64,000 nucleotides of DNA from Hymenobacter latericoloratus (GCF_014199535.1 NZ_JACHNV010000002.1:558001-622000), one strand, 5' to 3'; counted from the first letter of the stretch, positions 50,456 through 59,443 are shown. The notes: a model not told the origin generated them from the letters alone. A program made the numbers and translations.

Positions 50456-53193
50456 TTTTCTATCTGCGCTACGGCACTTGCCGTGCGCTGCTTGCCGAAC
50501 TCCAGAATCTGGTCGATAAAGTCGTAAGGGGTGTAGCCGGCCAGGGCGGTTTGGTGGAAGATGCAGGTGGCGGGCGTCATGCCGGGCAGGGAGTTCACCT
50601 CGATGATAATCACCTCCACGGCCCCGTTCTGGCGCACCCGCACAAAGGCGTCAATGCGGGCGTAGCCTTGGATATTCAGGATTTCGGCCACCCGGCGCAG
50701 CTCCTTCTTCACTTCCTCCGATATGCGCTGGCGCTCCGTGAGGTCCGGGGCGTAGCGGGCGGGCGTAATATTCTGGCCTTCGCCGGCCAGGAATTTCTCT
50801 TCCAGGCTTAGCACCTCGCCGGTAGCCAGGGCTTCAGAGGCCTCGAACACTTCAATCTGCAGCTCGCCGCCGTCGGTCCAGTGCGTGAGCAGGCCGCCCG
50901 TAATTTCCAGGAAGTGCGCAGCCCCGTCGCGGTCAATCAAGGTTTCGACCAGGAAGGCATCCTTCTGCGGGAATTCCTCCTTGAAGCCCAGGCTGAGGGT
51001 AGTGGCTTCGGCCTCGCTGAGGGGTTCTTCCTGGCGGAAAATAAGGCGGGTGAAGGCCTCCAGTTCCTGGCGGTTCTTGATTTTCTTCACGGCCGAAGAG
51101 CACCCATCGTCGGCGGGCTTGGCAATGAAGGGGTAGGGGAACTGGGTTTCCAGGCTGCGGTAGAATCCTTCCGGGTCGGCGTCCCACTCCAGGCGGTTGG
51201 CCATGCGGTGCTCGGCCACACGCATGCCGGCCTCGCGCAGGCGGCGGTTGGTTTCAAACTTATTGATGGTGATGCTGGAGCTTTCCACGCCGGAGCCGTT
51301 GTAGGGCAGGCCGAACTTTTCCAGCTCCCGCTGCAGGGCGCCATCCTCGCCGGGGCGGCCGTGCAGGGCAATAAACACCTCATCCACCATCTGGGCCAGC
51401 TCCTCAAACGACACGCGGCGGGGCTGGGCCGTGGGCTGCCCGGCGTAGGTGCTGGTAATAGCCTGGGCCTCGCGGCGGATGCGCTCCAGGATGGGGTGCA
51501 GGCCGTGGCCAGCTTCCAGGTGCTCTACCTTCTCGCGGATGTCGTCGGCGTTGTCCTTGAGCATCACGTTGATGGGTAGCACGTAGAGGCGGAACTCCTG
51601 GCTGCTACCCGTCAGAAACACCGGCACCGGCTCGTACTTCACGCTGGAGCTGAGCTTCTCGTAGATGTTGCGGCCGCTTTCCACCGAAATGTGGCGCTCC
51701 GAGGAGTAACCGCCCATAATCACGGCCACCTTGGTGCGGGTGCGCTCCTCCGCGGCCCGGGCCGCTACGGCTGCATCTAGTTGCCGAATCTGCTCTTCTA
51801 GTTTGGTTGGCGCCATACCACTACGCCGCCGTGCAACCAAAGAGGTGCGGATGATATAGGTTAGGAACTGCGAGGGATTGAGCCCAATTTCTGCGGCCTG
51901 GTGGAAGAAGAACGAAGCCGGCAGCATGCCCGAGGTGGTATTCGGGTCATTCAGAAAAATGGTGCCATCAGCCTGAATAAATCCATCGAGGCGGGCGTAG
52001 ACCTGGAAGCCAAACGTGCTGAACATCGTTTGCGCCTGCTGGCGAATCCGCTGGATATCAGCTTCCGGCAAATCGATGGGCGTTACTTTGCGCGCCAGAC
52101 CAGGCAGATATTTTGAGCGGTAGTCGAACATTTCATCCCCTTTCACAATCTCTGTGGGTGGCAATGCCAGCGGCTCGCCCCGCTCATTCTCCACTACGAT
52201 GCAGCTGAACTCACGGCCGGCAATGAATTGCTCGACCAGCACCTGCGTTTCGCCGGTGGTGCTGCGTAATCGAACTTCATCAGCTTTTGGGAAATGCTGG
52301 TCAAGGAAATTCAGCAGGGCCTCTGGATGATCCACAACAGGGATGACATAATCAGAGGAAATGGCTCCAAAACCGGCGTAAGCAGCAAGCGCCGTGATGG
52401 GTAAGCCAATACCCTCTCGGATATCTGTCACCCGTCGTACCCAGGCCAAACGGGCCGTCTCGTCCAGCGCGGCCCACTCCTCGCGTGTTATCGTATGCTG
52501 GAAAAGGGCCCGCTCGATGGCTTTTGTAAAGGCCATTGAATCCTCTTCTTTCAGTATGCTGATACCCAGACTGCTACCTTGGCGTGGGGCCTTAATAACC
52601 AGAGGTAGACCAAGGTCCTCAACTAATCCCCGCAGATATTTGGGATGTGCGGCATTCAGAGCCCATGATTCTTCTAGCACCCGAAACTTTGGGGTAGGAA
52701 GATTGAGAGCTTTGAGTAGCTTTTTCTGGGCAATCTTATCAATACCGAAGGCCGAAGGCAGAATGCCGGAGCCGGAGTACGGAATGCCGTACCACTCCAG
52801 CAGGCCCTGAATGGCCCCGTCCTCGCCGGCCGGGCCGTGCAAAGCCAGGAAGGCGAAGTCCATGAGGGGGCGCAACTCCTGGGGCTGAATGCGCCGGCCC
52901 ACTTCGGAAATGATGCGGTCCTGCTCCTCTTGGCTCAACTCTCCCAGGCTTTCAATGTATACCTGCCAGGGCAACTCCGTGCGCGGCAGCGCCGACACGG
53001 GCGGGTAAAAGTCCCGGATAGTGCCCTTATAGATGTACTCCCAGTTGAGCAGGATGAAGTTGCCGCGGCTGTCCACGAACACGGGCACAGCCTCAAACAA
53101 GGACTTATCCAGGTTATCATACACGGTGCGGCCGCCCGCAAAGCTGATTTCCCGCTCGCGCGACGGGCCGCCGAAGAAGATGCCTATTTTCAT
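50449..53193 (-). CDS. ddl: Fused double D-alanine-D-alanine ligase
   Basis: This 914-residue protein holds two ATP-grasp ligase units. Unit 1 (about 1-450) has GGPSREREISFAGG, HGPAGEDGAIQGLLEWYGIPYSGSG, KAPRQGSSLGIS, the loop EMFDYRSKY, and the metal motif FLNDPNTTSGM, in which the usual Glu of EVN is Asp. Unit 2 (about 480-914) has GGYSSERHISVESG, HGRPGEDGALQRELEKFGLPYNGSG, KPADDGCSSAV and a canonical IEVNSLPGMT, but its omega-loop reads SLEEKFLAGEG. So each half keeps a different part of the classical set. It makes D-Ala-D-Ala for peptidoglycan. Bases 51780-52745 are markedly AT-richer. Start ATG 53193 decided by the promoter element 10 bases upstream. Confidence 0.9.
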   Translation of the reverse strand: MKIGIFFGGPSREREISFAGGRTVYDNLDKSLFEAVPVFVDSRGNFILLNWEYIYKGTIRDFYPPVSALPRTELPWQVYIESLGELSQEEQDRIISEVGRRIQPQELRPLMDFAFLALHGPAGEDGAIQGLLEWYGIPYSGSGILPSAFGIDKIAQKKLLKALNLPTPKFRVLEESWALNAAHPKYLRGLVEDLGLPLVIKAPRQGSSLGISILKEEDSMAFTKAIERALFQHTITREEWAALDETARLAWVRRVTDIREGIGLPITALAAYAGFGAISSDYVIPVVDHPEALLNFLDQHFPKADEVRLRSTTGETQVLVEQFIAGREFSCIVVENERGEPLALPPTEIVKGDEMFDYRSKYLPGLARKVTPIDLPEADIQRIRQQAQTMFSTFGFQVYARLDGFIQADGTIFLNDPNTTSGMLPASFFFHQAAEIGLNPSQFLTYIIRTSLVARRRSGMAPTKLEEQIRQLDAAVAARAAEERTRTKVAVIMGGYSSERHISVESGRNIYEKLSSSVKYEPVPVFLTGSSQEFRLYVLPINVMLKDNADDIREKVEHLEAGHGLHPILERIRREAQAITSTYAGQPTAQPRRVSFEELAQMVDEVFIALHGRPGEDGALQRELEKFGLPYNGSGVESSSITINKFETNRRLREAGMRVAEHRMANRLEWDADPEGFYRSLETQFPYPFIAKPADDGCSSAVKKIKNRQELEAFTRLIFRQEEPLSEAEATTLSLGFKEEFPQKDAFLVETLIDRDGAAHFLEITGGLLTHWTDGGELQIEVFEASEALATGEVLSLEEKFLAGEGQNITPARYAPDLTERQRISEEVKKELRRVAEILNIQGYARIDAFVRVRQNGAVEVIIIEVNSLPGMTPATCIFHQTALAGYTPYDFIDQILEFGKQRTASAVAQIENR

Positions 53194-53202
53194 ACGTAGG
53201 GG

Positions 53203-53210
53203 CAAAGATA
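53203..53210 (-). promoter_or_regulatory. Bacteroidota -7 element of ddl
   Basis: On the minus strand TATCTTTG matches TAnnTTTG exactly, ending nine bases before the ddl ATG, indicating a very short leader. Confidence 0.7.
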
Positions 53211-53379
53211 GGTAATGAGGTGATGGGGTGATGAGGCGAGGAGGTGACAAGTGACAGGTGACAGGTGACAGGTGACAGGTGACAGGTGAGCCAGCTACCG
53301 GATGGCAGAATTCTCGCTGGAGGTGTCTGCCCGTTGGGGAATGGAGCAAGTCACCTCCTCGCCTCATCACCTCATCACC

Positions 53380-53387
53380 TATCTTCG
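53380..53387 (+). promoter_or_regulatory. Putative -7 element of pgk
   Basis: TATCTTCG differs from the TAnnTTTG consensus in one base and lies 26 bases before the pgk ATG, symmetrical to the ddl element. Confidence 0.5.
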
Positions 53388-53413
53388 CCCCAGCCAAACC
53401 CATTTCCTTTTCC

Positions 53414-54598
53414 ATGAAAACCCTCGATCAGTACAACTTCGCCGGCAAGCGTGCCGTGGTGCGCGTGGACTTCAACGTGCCGCTGGATAAGAGCTTCGCC
53501 ATCACCGACGACACCCGCATCCGGGCGGCTACCCCGAGCATCAAGAAAATCCTGCAGGATGGCGGCTCCGTGGTGCTGCTCTCGCACCTGGGTCGGCCCA
53601 AGGGCGGACCGGAGGAGAAATACTCTCTGAAGCATATTGTAGCCCGCCTGGGTCAGGAGTACGGCCAGGAGGTGCAGTTTGCCGATGATGCCCTGCAGGC
53701 CGAAGAAAAAGCCAATGCTTTGCAGCCCGGCCAGATTCTGTTGGTAGAAAACGTGCGTTTCTACGGTGAGGAAGAAAAGGGTAACCCGGAGTTTGCCGCC
53801 AAGCTGGCTAAGCTCGGTCAGGTGTACGTGAACGACGCCTTCGGGGCGGCCCACCGCAAGCACGCTTCCACCGCCGTTATGGCCGAGAGCTTCGCGCCCG
53901 AAGACCGGGTAGGCGGCTACCTGCTGCAAGGCGAGCTGGACAACGCCAAGAAGGTGCTGGAGCAGGCCGAGCATCCCTTCACGGCCATCATGGGCGGGGC
54001 CAAGATTTCCGACAAAATTCTCATCATTGAGAAGCTGCTGGACAAGGTAGATAACCTGCTGATTGGCGGCGGCATGGCCTACACCTTCGCCAAGGCCCAG
54101 GGTGGCCAGATCGGCAATTCCCTGCTGGAAGCCGACAAGATGGACCTGGCCCTGGAGCTGATTGAGAAGGCCAAAGCCAAAGGCGTGAACCTGGTGCTGC
54201 CCACCGACAGCGTTGTTGCCGACAAATTCGCGAACGACGCCGAAACCAAAGTGGCCCCCAACAACCAGATTCCGGACGGCTGGCTGGGCCTCGACCTCGG
54301 CCCGGAGTCCATCAAGGCTTTCTCCGACATCGTGCGCCGGTCGAAAACCATCCTGTGGAACGGCCCGATGGGCGTGTTCGAAATGAGCAGCTTCGCCAAA
54401 GGCACCGAAACCGTGGCCCAGGCCATTGCCGATGCTACCCAGCAGGGCGCCTTCAGCCTCATCGGCGGCGGCGACTCGGCCGCGGCGGTAAACCAGCTCG
54501 GCTTCTCGGAGCAGGTAAGCTACATCAGCACCGGCGGCGGCGCCCTGCTGGAGTACATGGAAGGCAAAGAGCTGCCCGGCGTTACGGCGCTGGGGTAG
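53414..54598 (+). CDS. pgk: Phosphoglycerate kinase
   Basis: This 394-residue protein begins [25 protein letters not shown] with the PGK substrate-binding residues, and has [82 protein letters not shown] and GGGDSAAAV. It catalyses 1,3-bisphosphoglycerate + ADP to 3-phosphoglycerate + ATP in glycolysis. The length is normal. The longer in-frame extension to 53279 runs through repeats and is rejected. A terminator follows. Confidence 0.97.
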   Translation: MKTLDQYNFAGKRAVVRVDFNVPLDKSFAITDDTRIRAATPSIKKILQDGGSVVLLSHLGRPKGGPEEKYSLKHIVARLGQEYGQEVQFADDALQAEEKANALQPGQILLVENVRFYGEEEKGNPEFAAKLAKLGQVYVNDAFGAAHRKHASTAVMAESFAPEDRVGGYLLQGELDNAKKVLEQAEHPFTAIMGGAKISDKILIIEKLLDKVDNLLIGGGMAYTFAKAQGGQIGNSLLEADKMDLALELIEKAKAKGVNLVLPTDSVVADKFANDAETKVAPNNQIPDGWLGLDLGPESIKAFSDIVRRSKTILWNGPMGVFEMSSFAKGTETVAQAIADATQQGAFSLIGGGDSAAAVNQLGFSEQVSYISTGGGALLEYMEGKELPGVTALG

Positions 54599-54616
54599 AG
54601 AGTAGCTGAGTAGGGC

Positions 54617-54855
54617 GTCATGGCGAGCAGAGCGAAGCCATCCTTCCTCTCGTCTGCGACAAACCTGATAATGTGACAAGCCCTTACCTCCACGCCGGAA
54701 GTAAGGGCTTGTCATTTCCTAAGAGGTAGGAAATCGGTCAGGACGGATGGCGTCGTCGTGCCTCCTCGCCATGACAATCGAGCGGGGCTTGTCATGTTTC
54801 AGGGGGTAGGGAGTTGGTCAGGACGGATGGCTTCGTCGGGCCTCCTCGCCATGAC
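54617..54855. repeat. Three copies of a GTCATGGCGAGG-type REP element
   Basis: The core GTCATGGCGAG...GAAGCCATCC occurs at 54617-54644 (plus sense), and its inverse GTCAGGACGGATGGC...CCTCCTCGCCATGAC at about 54725-54775 and again at 54805-54855, in near-direct repeat with spacing of ~80 bases. They lie in the gap between pgk and a membrane protein gene. Confidence 0.8.
54675..54713 (+). terminator. Intrinsic terminator after pgk
   Basis: Perfect 13-bp arms (54675-54687 and 54701-54713, GACAAGCCCTTAC core) with a 13-base loop. The T-tract is modest (ATTTCC). Confidence 0.7.
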
Positions 54856-54872
54856 ACGTCACTCATGCACTG

Positions 54873-55514
54873 TTAATTCACGTAGGGCGTTTCCAGCTCC
54901 TGGCCCATCAGGTTGAGAGGGGCCAGGGAGAGGCGGCCGGTGAGGCGGGTGCTGAGGGTTTGCAGCTCTTCGTTGCTGAGCACCCGGAGCTGGTGTAGCC
55001 AGCGCAAGCGGTGCAGCTGCAGCTCAATGGGCCCCAGTGGGTTGATTTGGCCGTATTCTTCGCGCAGGTAGCCATGGGCCCGCAGGCGCAGCTCCTCGGT
55101 GAAGGCCTCCAGGACCGCGCGCTGACTGCGGCGGTTGCGGAGCACAACACGGAGGCGGTTGGTGCCCAGCGTAACGGTGCGGGCCCGGCGGCGGCGCACC
55201 AGCACCACTACCCCCAGGCCCAGCACAAAGCCCAGACCGCCCACCAGTAGAGCGGCCGTGTCTTGCCGATTTTGAGTTAGGTGGAGCGCCGCCTGTGCAA
55301 TCAGCCACGCCAGTATCCAGAAGAACTCGGTGCGCAGAGGCGGCGGACTGGCGTATTCCAGCTCCACGGGCAGCAGCTCTTCGTAGGGAATTTCGGTTTC
55401 CAGCCACGCCGCCCCGCGCCGGCTGCGCTGGCTTACGTGCAGGCCGTGTTGGCGCAGCAGTAGCTGAGTAGAACCCCGAAGAAACTGATATTGAGAAAAT
55501 TGCGGAACTGTCAT
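54873..55514 (-). CDS. Membrane protein of unknown function
   Basis: This 213-residue protein has an N-terminal soluble stretch, two adjacent helices at about 63-105 (FFWILAWLIAQAALHLTQ, TAALLVGGLGFVLGLGVVVLV) and a basic C-terminal half (RRRRARTVTLGTNRLRVVLRNRRSQRAVLEAF). The layout resembles a PH-domain-like or DUF304 membrane protein, but no family is clear. It lies 44 bases downstream of the site-2 protease gene and on the same strand, with which it may be co-transcribed. Start at 55514. Confidence 0.65.
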   Translation of the reverse strand: MTVPQFSQYQFLRGSTQLLLRQHGLHVSQRSRRGAAWLETEIPYEELLPVELEYASPPPLRTEFFWILAWLIAQAALHLTQNRQDTAALLVGGLGFVLGLGVVVLVRRRRARTVTLGTNRLRVVLRNRRSQRAVLEAFTEELRLRAHGYLREEYGQINPLGPIELQLHRLRWLHQLRVLSNEELQTLSTRLTGRLSLAPLNLMGQELETPYVN

Positions 55515-55558
55515 TCAAAAAATCGGGGCGGCAGGCCCTGCTGCCGGCCGATAAGGCT

Positions 55559-56824
55559 TTAGCGGAATGTAAGCGGAAAGGGCGTAAAGCAGAGCACAAA
55601 AATAACCAGCATCAGCCAGCCCAGCACCTTACGGCCCGTGGAAAGCGGCCGCTCATCGGGGGCCGGTGGGTGAAAAATGCCGGTCAGGCGGGCCAGCACC
55701 AGCCCGAACACCAGCCAGCCGGGGTTGCCTTCAGCCCCAGGAAACGCCGAGGCCAGCGCCACCTGCGCCAGCCATACCGCCCCACCCAGCAGCACGGCGC
55801 GGCGCACTGTGGGCACCACCCGCCGGAACACCAGAAACAGATACCCCGCGTAAGGCCCGGCCCAGTACAGCCAGGTAGTGCCCTCGGAAGCCAACGAAAA
55901 CAGCCCCAGGCCCGCGTAAAAGATAAAGCCCACAAACAAAACCACCGATACCCGCGCCGCCCGCCGCGGCCCCAGCAGGCCGTACACAATGTGGCCGCCA
56001 TCCAGCTGACCAATCGGCAGCAGGTTGAGGGCCGTGAAGAACAGCGAGAGAATGCCGGCCACCAGCAGGGGGTAGTGCACCAGCTCGTTGGGATGGGGCA
56101 GCAGGGCCGGGTCGGCCAGCACGGCGGCCATGGCCCGGAACAGCAGGGGCTGGGCCAGCACTGTGCCCGCGCCCTGGCCCGCCTGGTACACGTACTGGGC
56201 GTAGCGGGAACCGTAGAAGCGGTACTCCGGGTGAATGTTGTAGAGGTAGTCCAGCGGGGGCAAATGCGTGAGGCCGTAGGCCAGCACCCCTACCGCTACT
56301 ATAAACCCTGCCAGCGGCCCGGCCAGGCCCACATCAAAAAACTCGCGCCGGGAAAAAATCCGGTCCTTGATGCGGATAACGGCCCCGAACGTACCGAACC
56401 CCATGGGCAGAGGGATGAAGTAAGGCGGAGTTGCCCGGATGCGGTAGTAGCGGGCCGTGAAGTAGTGGCCAAACTCGTGCACGAGCAGCACACCCAGAAA
56501 GGGCAGGGCGTACCACAAGCCCGGCTGCACGGCCGGCCAAAGGTTCTGCCAGGGCCCGGCCAGCAGCTCATAGGGGGCATAGGCCTGCCCCAGCGCCCCG
56601 GCCACCAGCACCAGCCCCTCGAAGGTGGTAGTCACCAGCGTGAGCAGTAGCAGCAGCAGATGCAGGCCGTAGCGGGCCCAGCGGGGTAGGGCAGGGCGTT
56701 CGTAGCGCGTGAAGGCGGCCTCCACATCATCGTCCTCCGCCGGGGGCGCGGGGGCCGGGTTGGGGAGGTGGTGGGGCGCTGGCGTGATATCAGACAGAGG
56801 CGGAGTATTCTCGGGGAAAGGCAC
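55559..56824 (-). CDS. Site-2 protease family (RseP/SpoIVFB-like) membrane metalloprotease
   Basis: This 421-residue protein has a Pro-rich cytosolic N-terminus, seven to eight helices, the zinc site VHEFGHYFTARYY at 115-127 (HEFGH 116-120) and the second metal motif NLLPIGQLDGGH near 265-277. The Pro/Asp pattern is typical of archaeal-type and plant EGY-like S2P proteases. It cleaves membrane proteins within the bilayer; the substrate is not evident. The start appears to be GTG at 56824, overlapping the HAD gene by 35 bases. That overlap suggests translational coupling, although a later start is possible. Confidence 0.85.
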   Translation of the reverse strand: MPFPENTPPLSDITPAPHHLPNPAPAPPAEDDDVEAAFTRYERPALPRWARYGLHLLLLLLTLVTTTFEGLVLVAGALGQAYAPYELLAGPWQNLWPAVQPGLWYALPFLGVLLVHEFGHYFTARYYRIRATPPYFIPLPMGFGTFGAVIRIKDRIFSRREFFDVGLAGPLAGFIVAVGVLAYGLTHLPPLDYLYNIHPEYRFYGSRYAQYVYQAGQGAGTVLAQPLLFRAMAAVLADPALLPHPNELVHYPLLVAGILSLFFTALNLLPIGQLDGGHIVYGLLGPRRAARVSVVLFVGFIFYAGLGLFSLASEGTTWLYWAGPYAGYLFLVFRRVVPTVRRAVLLGGAVWLAQVALASAFPGAEGNPGWLVFGLVLARLTGIFHPPAPDERPLSTGRKVLGWLMLVIFVLCFTPFPLTFR

Positions 56825-57446
56825 GGAGGGCGGCGGGCAAAGCGTCTTGCAGCGTGAGCGGCGGGGTCAGGAATAAGGTGCGCAGCCCCAGCCGGCGGGC
56901 CGTTTCAATGTGCTGGGGGCTGTCTTCAATGAATAACGTTTCCTCGGCCTTCCAGTTCATCTGCTCCAGGGCGTGCCGGAAAATTTCCTCACCGGGCTTG
57001 CGCCAGCCTACCTCCTGGGAGTAGAACACCCGGTCCAGGCAGTCGGCAATGCCGTGCCCGAAGCCGTACTGCTCCCGCAGGCGCCGGTTGATTTCCTCAA
57101 TATGAATCTGGTTGGTGTTGGAAAGCAGGGCCGTTTGGTGGCCCTGGGCCCGCAGCTCGGCAATCAGGGCCAGGCGCTCGGCGGGTACATCCAGCAGCAT
57201 GGCATTCCAGGCCGCGTCCAGCTCGGGGTCGGTGGCCGCCAACTGGTAATGCTTCCGCAGGCCCTGGCGGAACTCCTCGGGCGTGAGGCGGCCGGTTTCC
57301 ATCAGGTCGAACAGCTCGGCCTGGGCGGCCTGGGTGAACTCAATGCTGCTGCCGTGCCGGCGCATGGCCTCCCGGGTCAGGTTATAATCAATATTGATGA
57401 TGACGCCCCCAAAATCGAAGAGCAGGTTGGGTAGTTTGGTTGGCAT
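56790..57446 (-). CDS. HAD-IA family phosphatase (YihX-like)
   Basis: This 218-residue protein has the four HAD motifs: D11 in LLFDFGGVII, with the second acidic residue replaced by G as in the DFGGV subfamily, LLSNTNQIH (motif II), K in GWRKPGEEIF, and IEDSPQHIETARR. It is probably an alpha-D-glucose-1-phosphatase-like or other sugar-phosphate phosphatase. The cap is a short helical insert between motifs I and II. It overlaps the S2P gene downstream. Start ATG 57446. Confidence 0.85.
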   Translation of the reverse strand: MPTKLPNLLFDFGGVIINIDYNLTREAMRRHGSSIEFTQAAQAELFDLMETGRLTPEEFRQGLRKHYQLAATDPELDAAWNAMLLDVPAERLALIAELRAQGHQTALLSNTNQIHIEEINRRLREQYGFGHGIADCLDRVFYSQEVGWRKPGEEIFRHALEQMNWKAEETLFIEDSPQHIETARRLGLRTLFLTPPLTLQDALPAALRAFPREYSASV

Positions 57447-57566
57447 AGCGGATTGGGGTGGCCGTAAACGGTTTGCGGGAAGTCAGGGGGTAGGCGTTGC
57501 AAATCTGCCGACAAAAGTCGAAGTTTGCGCAGCTGAAACCAACCGCCCGGCGGTTGTGCAAGGCAA

Positions 57567-57640
57567 GGGCCTATAGCTCAATCGGTTAGAGCAACTGACT
57601 CATAATCAGTAGGTCACTGGTTCGATTCCAGTTGGGCCCA
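57567..57640 (+). tRNA. tRNA with anticodon CAT (likely tRNA-Ile2, possibly tRNA-Met)
   Basis: A cloverleaf is clear: acceptor GGGCCTA/TGGGCCC, D arm AGCTCAATCGGTTAGAGCA, anticodon arm ACTGA-CTCATAA-TCAGT (CAT), T arm CTGGTTCGATTCCAG. Position-27-43 pattern and the GGTC variable loop resemble Ile2 (lysidine) tRNAs more than elongator Met, but sequence alone cannot decide. CCA is not encoded. Confidence 0.85.
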
Positions 57641-57641
57641 C

Positions 57642-57678
57642 AAAAACCCGCTTTACGCTCGCGTGAAGCGGGTTTTTT
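57642..57678 (+). terminator. Intrinsic terminator after CAT tRNA
   Basis: 17-bp arms with one mismatch (57642-57658, 57661-57677) around a 2-base centre are followed by a TTTTTT tract directly after the tRNA. Confidence 0.85.
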
Positions 57679-57743
57679 ATTTATTGCCAATACTTTTGCC
57701 ATTAAGCTTGCGGCCCAGGCCCGGGCCGCCGCGTGGGGAGGTT

Positions 57744-58358
57744 TCAGGTCCGGATGGGGGGGAGGGCCCAGCCCTTACGCAGGGCCAGCAGCCGAAAGCC
57801 CGTGATAACGCCCACCGCCCCCAAAAAAAGCCCAGTGGGGTTCAGGCCCAGGGGCAGGGCCAGCACGTACAGAATGGCGCCCGTCAGGCAAGGGGTAGCG
57901 TAGAGGTGGCGCTCAAAAACCAGCGGCACCTCGTTGGCCAGCGTATCCCGAATGACGCCCCCGAACAGGGCCGACACAACGCCCAGCAGCACCGCCGCCC
58001 ACGGATTCACGCCCTGGTGCAGGGCTTTTTCCAGCCCCAGAATGGTAAAAATACCGATGCCCAGGGTATCGAACAGCAGCAGGGGGCGCTGCAGAACGCC
58101 CAGCCACCAGCGCCGGCAGGCAATGGCCAGCAGGGTGCTGCCCAGAATCACTATCAGGTAGGTACCGTCACTGATCCAGACCACGGGGGAGGCCTGCATG
58201 ATGACGTCGCGCAGGGTGCCCCCGCCCACGGCCGTAACAAAGGCAAACAGAAACAAGGTCAGCACGTCGAGGTCTTTTCTCCTGTGCAGCGCAGCCAGCG
58301 TGCCGGATATGGCAAACACGCCGGTCCCGATTAAATCCGTCAGGTAAAGTACGTTCAT
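57744..58358 (-). CDS. TRIC/YadS-like membrane protein (UPF0126)
   Basis: This 204-residue protein has seven helices in two homologous halves, with the repeated signature AISGTLAALHRRKDLDVLTLFLFAFVTAVGGGTLRDVI and GIGIFTILGLEKALHQGVNPWAAVLLGVVSALFGGVIRDTLANEVP. The GGGxxRD motif in each half is diagnostic of bacterial TRIC cation-channel homologues. It may conduct monovalent cations; substrate in bacteria is not settled. It lies 38 bases after the PorP-like gene on the same strand but is not obviously related to it. Start at ATG 58358. Confidence 0.85.
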   Translation of the reverse strand: MNVLYLTDLIGTGVFAISGTLAALHRRKDLDVLTLFLFAFVTAVGGGTLRDVIMQASPVVWISDGTYLIVILGSTLLAIACRRWWLGVLQRPLLLFDTLGIGIFTILGLEKALHQGVNPWAAVLLGVVSALFGGVIRDTLANEVPLVFERHLYATPCLTGAILYVLALPLGLNPTGLFLGAVGVITGFRLLALRKGWALPPIRT

Positions 58359-58396
58359 AAAAGCTGTTGACTGCCTGAGCGCCTCGCCCGTCCTGC

Positions 58397-59368
58397 CTAC
58401 CAAAACCGATTGGTACACACTACCTGGGCTTTTTTCTTGAGCCGCAACCCCAGCAGCACCTCGTGGCTGCCGCCGTGGTAGCCAGCCAATCGGGAAAGGC
58501 CCGCATCATAAGAATAGCCCAGCGTGAGCTGCTCGTAGTTCAGGCCCACCATGGCCACAAACGAGTCGAAGGCCCGCCACGAGATGCCTCCCCACAGCAA
58601 ATCCTGGTACTTGAGCTTGGCGTTAAGGTCAAGGGAAAGCGGGGCCGGGTTCACGGCCTTTAGCAGCACCGAGGGCACCAGGGACCAGTCGTCGCTGAGC
58701 GGTACGCGTACCCCGGCCGTGGCAAAGTAGTGGCGCTTGAGCGTGTTGCCCGCGCCCGCGCTTACCCCATCGGGGCTGTAAGAAAAATCGAGCTTGTTAC
58801 CCAGCAGCTGCGCCCCCGAGATGCCCACGTAGAAATCGGAGCTATAGACCCACAGGCCGATAGAGCCATCGAGCACCCGCGAGGCGGCGCTGCCCGCCTG
58901 AAAGGTGGTGTCATAGAACCGCAGCTGCTGCCCATCCACGGCAAACTGCTGCATGCCCGCCGACACGCCCAGGGCGGCTCGCAGGTTGGGTGCCAGCACT
59001 AGGTTATAGGCGTAGGAGAGGTAGGCCCCCTTGCGGCTGGTGGGCCCGGTTACATCGTTATAAATCAGCCCCCCGATGGCGTGAAACGGCCGGCGCCGGT
59101 CGCGCAGGGTGCGCTTGCCGGTGCTGCGCCACTTGCCCAGCGAGGAGCTGGCGCTGAGGTAGTAGGTTTTGGGGGCGCCCTCCAGCCCCGTCCACTGGGT
59201 GCGGTAGCTGGTTTTCACGTCGATGTAGTCCTCCACGCCCGTAGTGCCGGGGTTCAGGATGTAGTTATTGTTCATGTACTGGCTGTACTGCGCCTGCTGC
59301 TGGGCCCGGAGGGGGGCGGCAGCCAGCAGCAGCAGCGGGAGCAGCAGTAGCGTTAAAGCTCTTTTCAT
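58397..59368 (-). CDS. PorP/SprF family T9SS protein
   Basis: This 323-residue protein starts MKRALTLLLLPLLLLAAAPLRAQ, a signal peptide, then QQAQYSQYMNNNYILNPGTTGVEDYIDVKTSYRTQWTGLEGAPKTYYLS, the hallmark start of PorP/SprF proteins, and predicted beta-strands to GLRLKKKAQVV. SprF-like proteins are outer-membrane partners needed for secretion of type B CTD proteins. The gene directly follows the large CHU_C gene (75 bases), so it probably serves that substrate. Start at 59368. Confidence 0.93.
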   Translation of the reverse strand: MKRALTLLLLPLLLLAAAPLRAQQQAQYSQYMNNNYILNPGTTGVEDYIDVKTSYRTQWTGLEGAPKTYYLSASSSLGKWRSTGKRTLRDRRRPFHAIGGLIYNDVTGPTSRKGAYLSYAYNLVLAPNLRAALGVSAGMQQFAVDGQQLRFYDTTFQAGSAASRVLDGSIGLWVYSSDFYVGISGAQLLGNKLDFSYSPDGVSAGAGNTLKRHYFATAGVRVPLSDDWSLVPSVLLKAVNPAPLSLDLNAKLKYQDLLWGGISWRAFDSFVAMVGLNYEQLTLGYSYDAGLSRLAGYHGGSHEVLLGLRLKKKAQVVCTNRFW

Positions 59369-59443
59369 AGCAGAAGTTGCCTGAGAACCTCGCGGGGAGG
59401 GTAGAAGGTAGCCCGGCCGCGGCTGGCACGGCCGGGTGTTTGG

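Larger units (their letters stand above)
53203..53387. repeat. Divergent promoter region with inverted repeat and GTGACAG heptamers
   Basis: An imperfect inverted repeat (53203-53248 against 53350-53387, with an 8-base gap) brings the ddl -7 box and the pgk-side TATCTTCG box to its two ends. Between the arms lie six tandem GTGACAR heptamers from 53244 to 53285. The remainder (53286-53349) has no gene. Confidence 0.75.

Noticed and set aside
53244..53285. GTGACAR heptamer array as a CRISPR array
   Set aside because: Units are 7 bp, contiguous, without spacers, and no cas gene is present.
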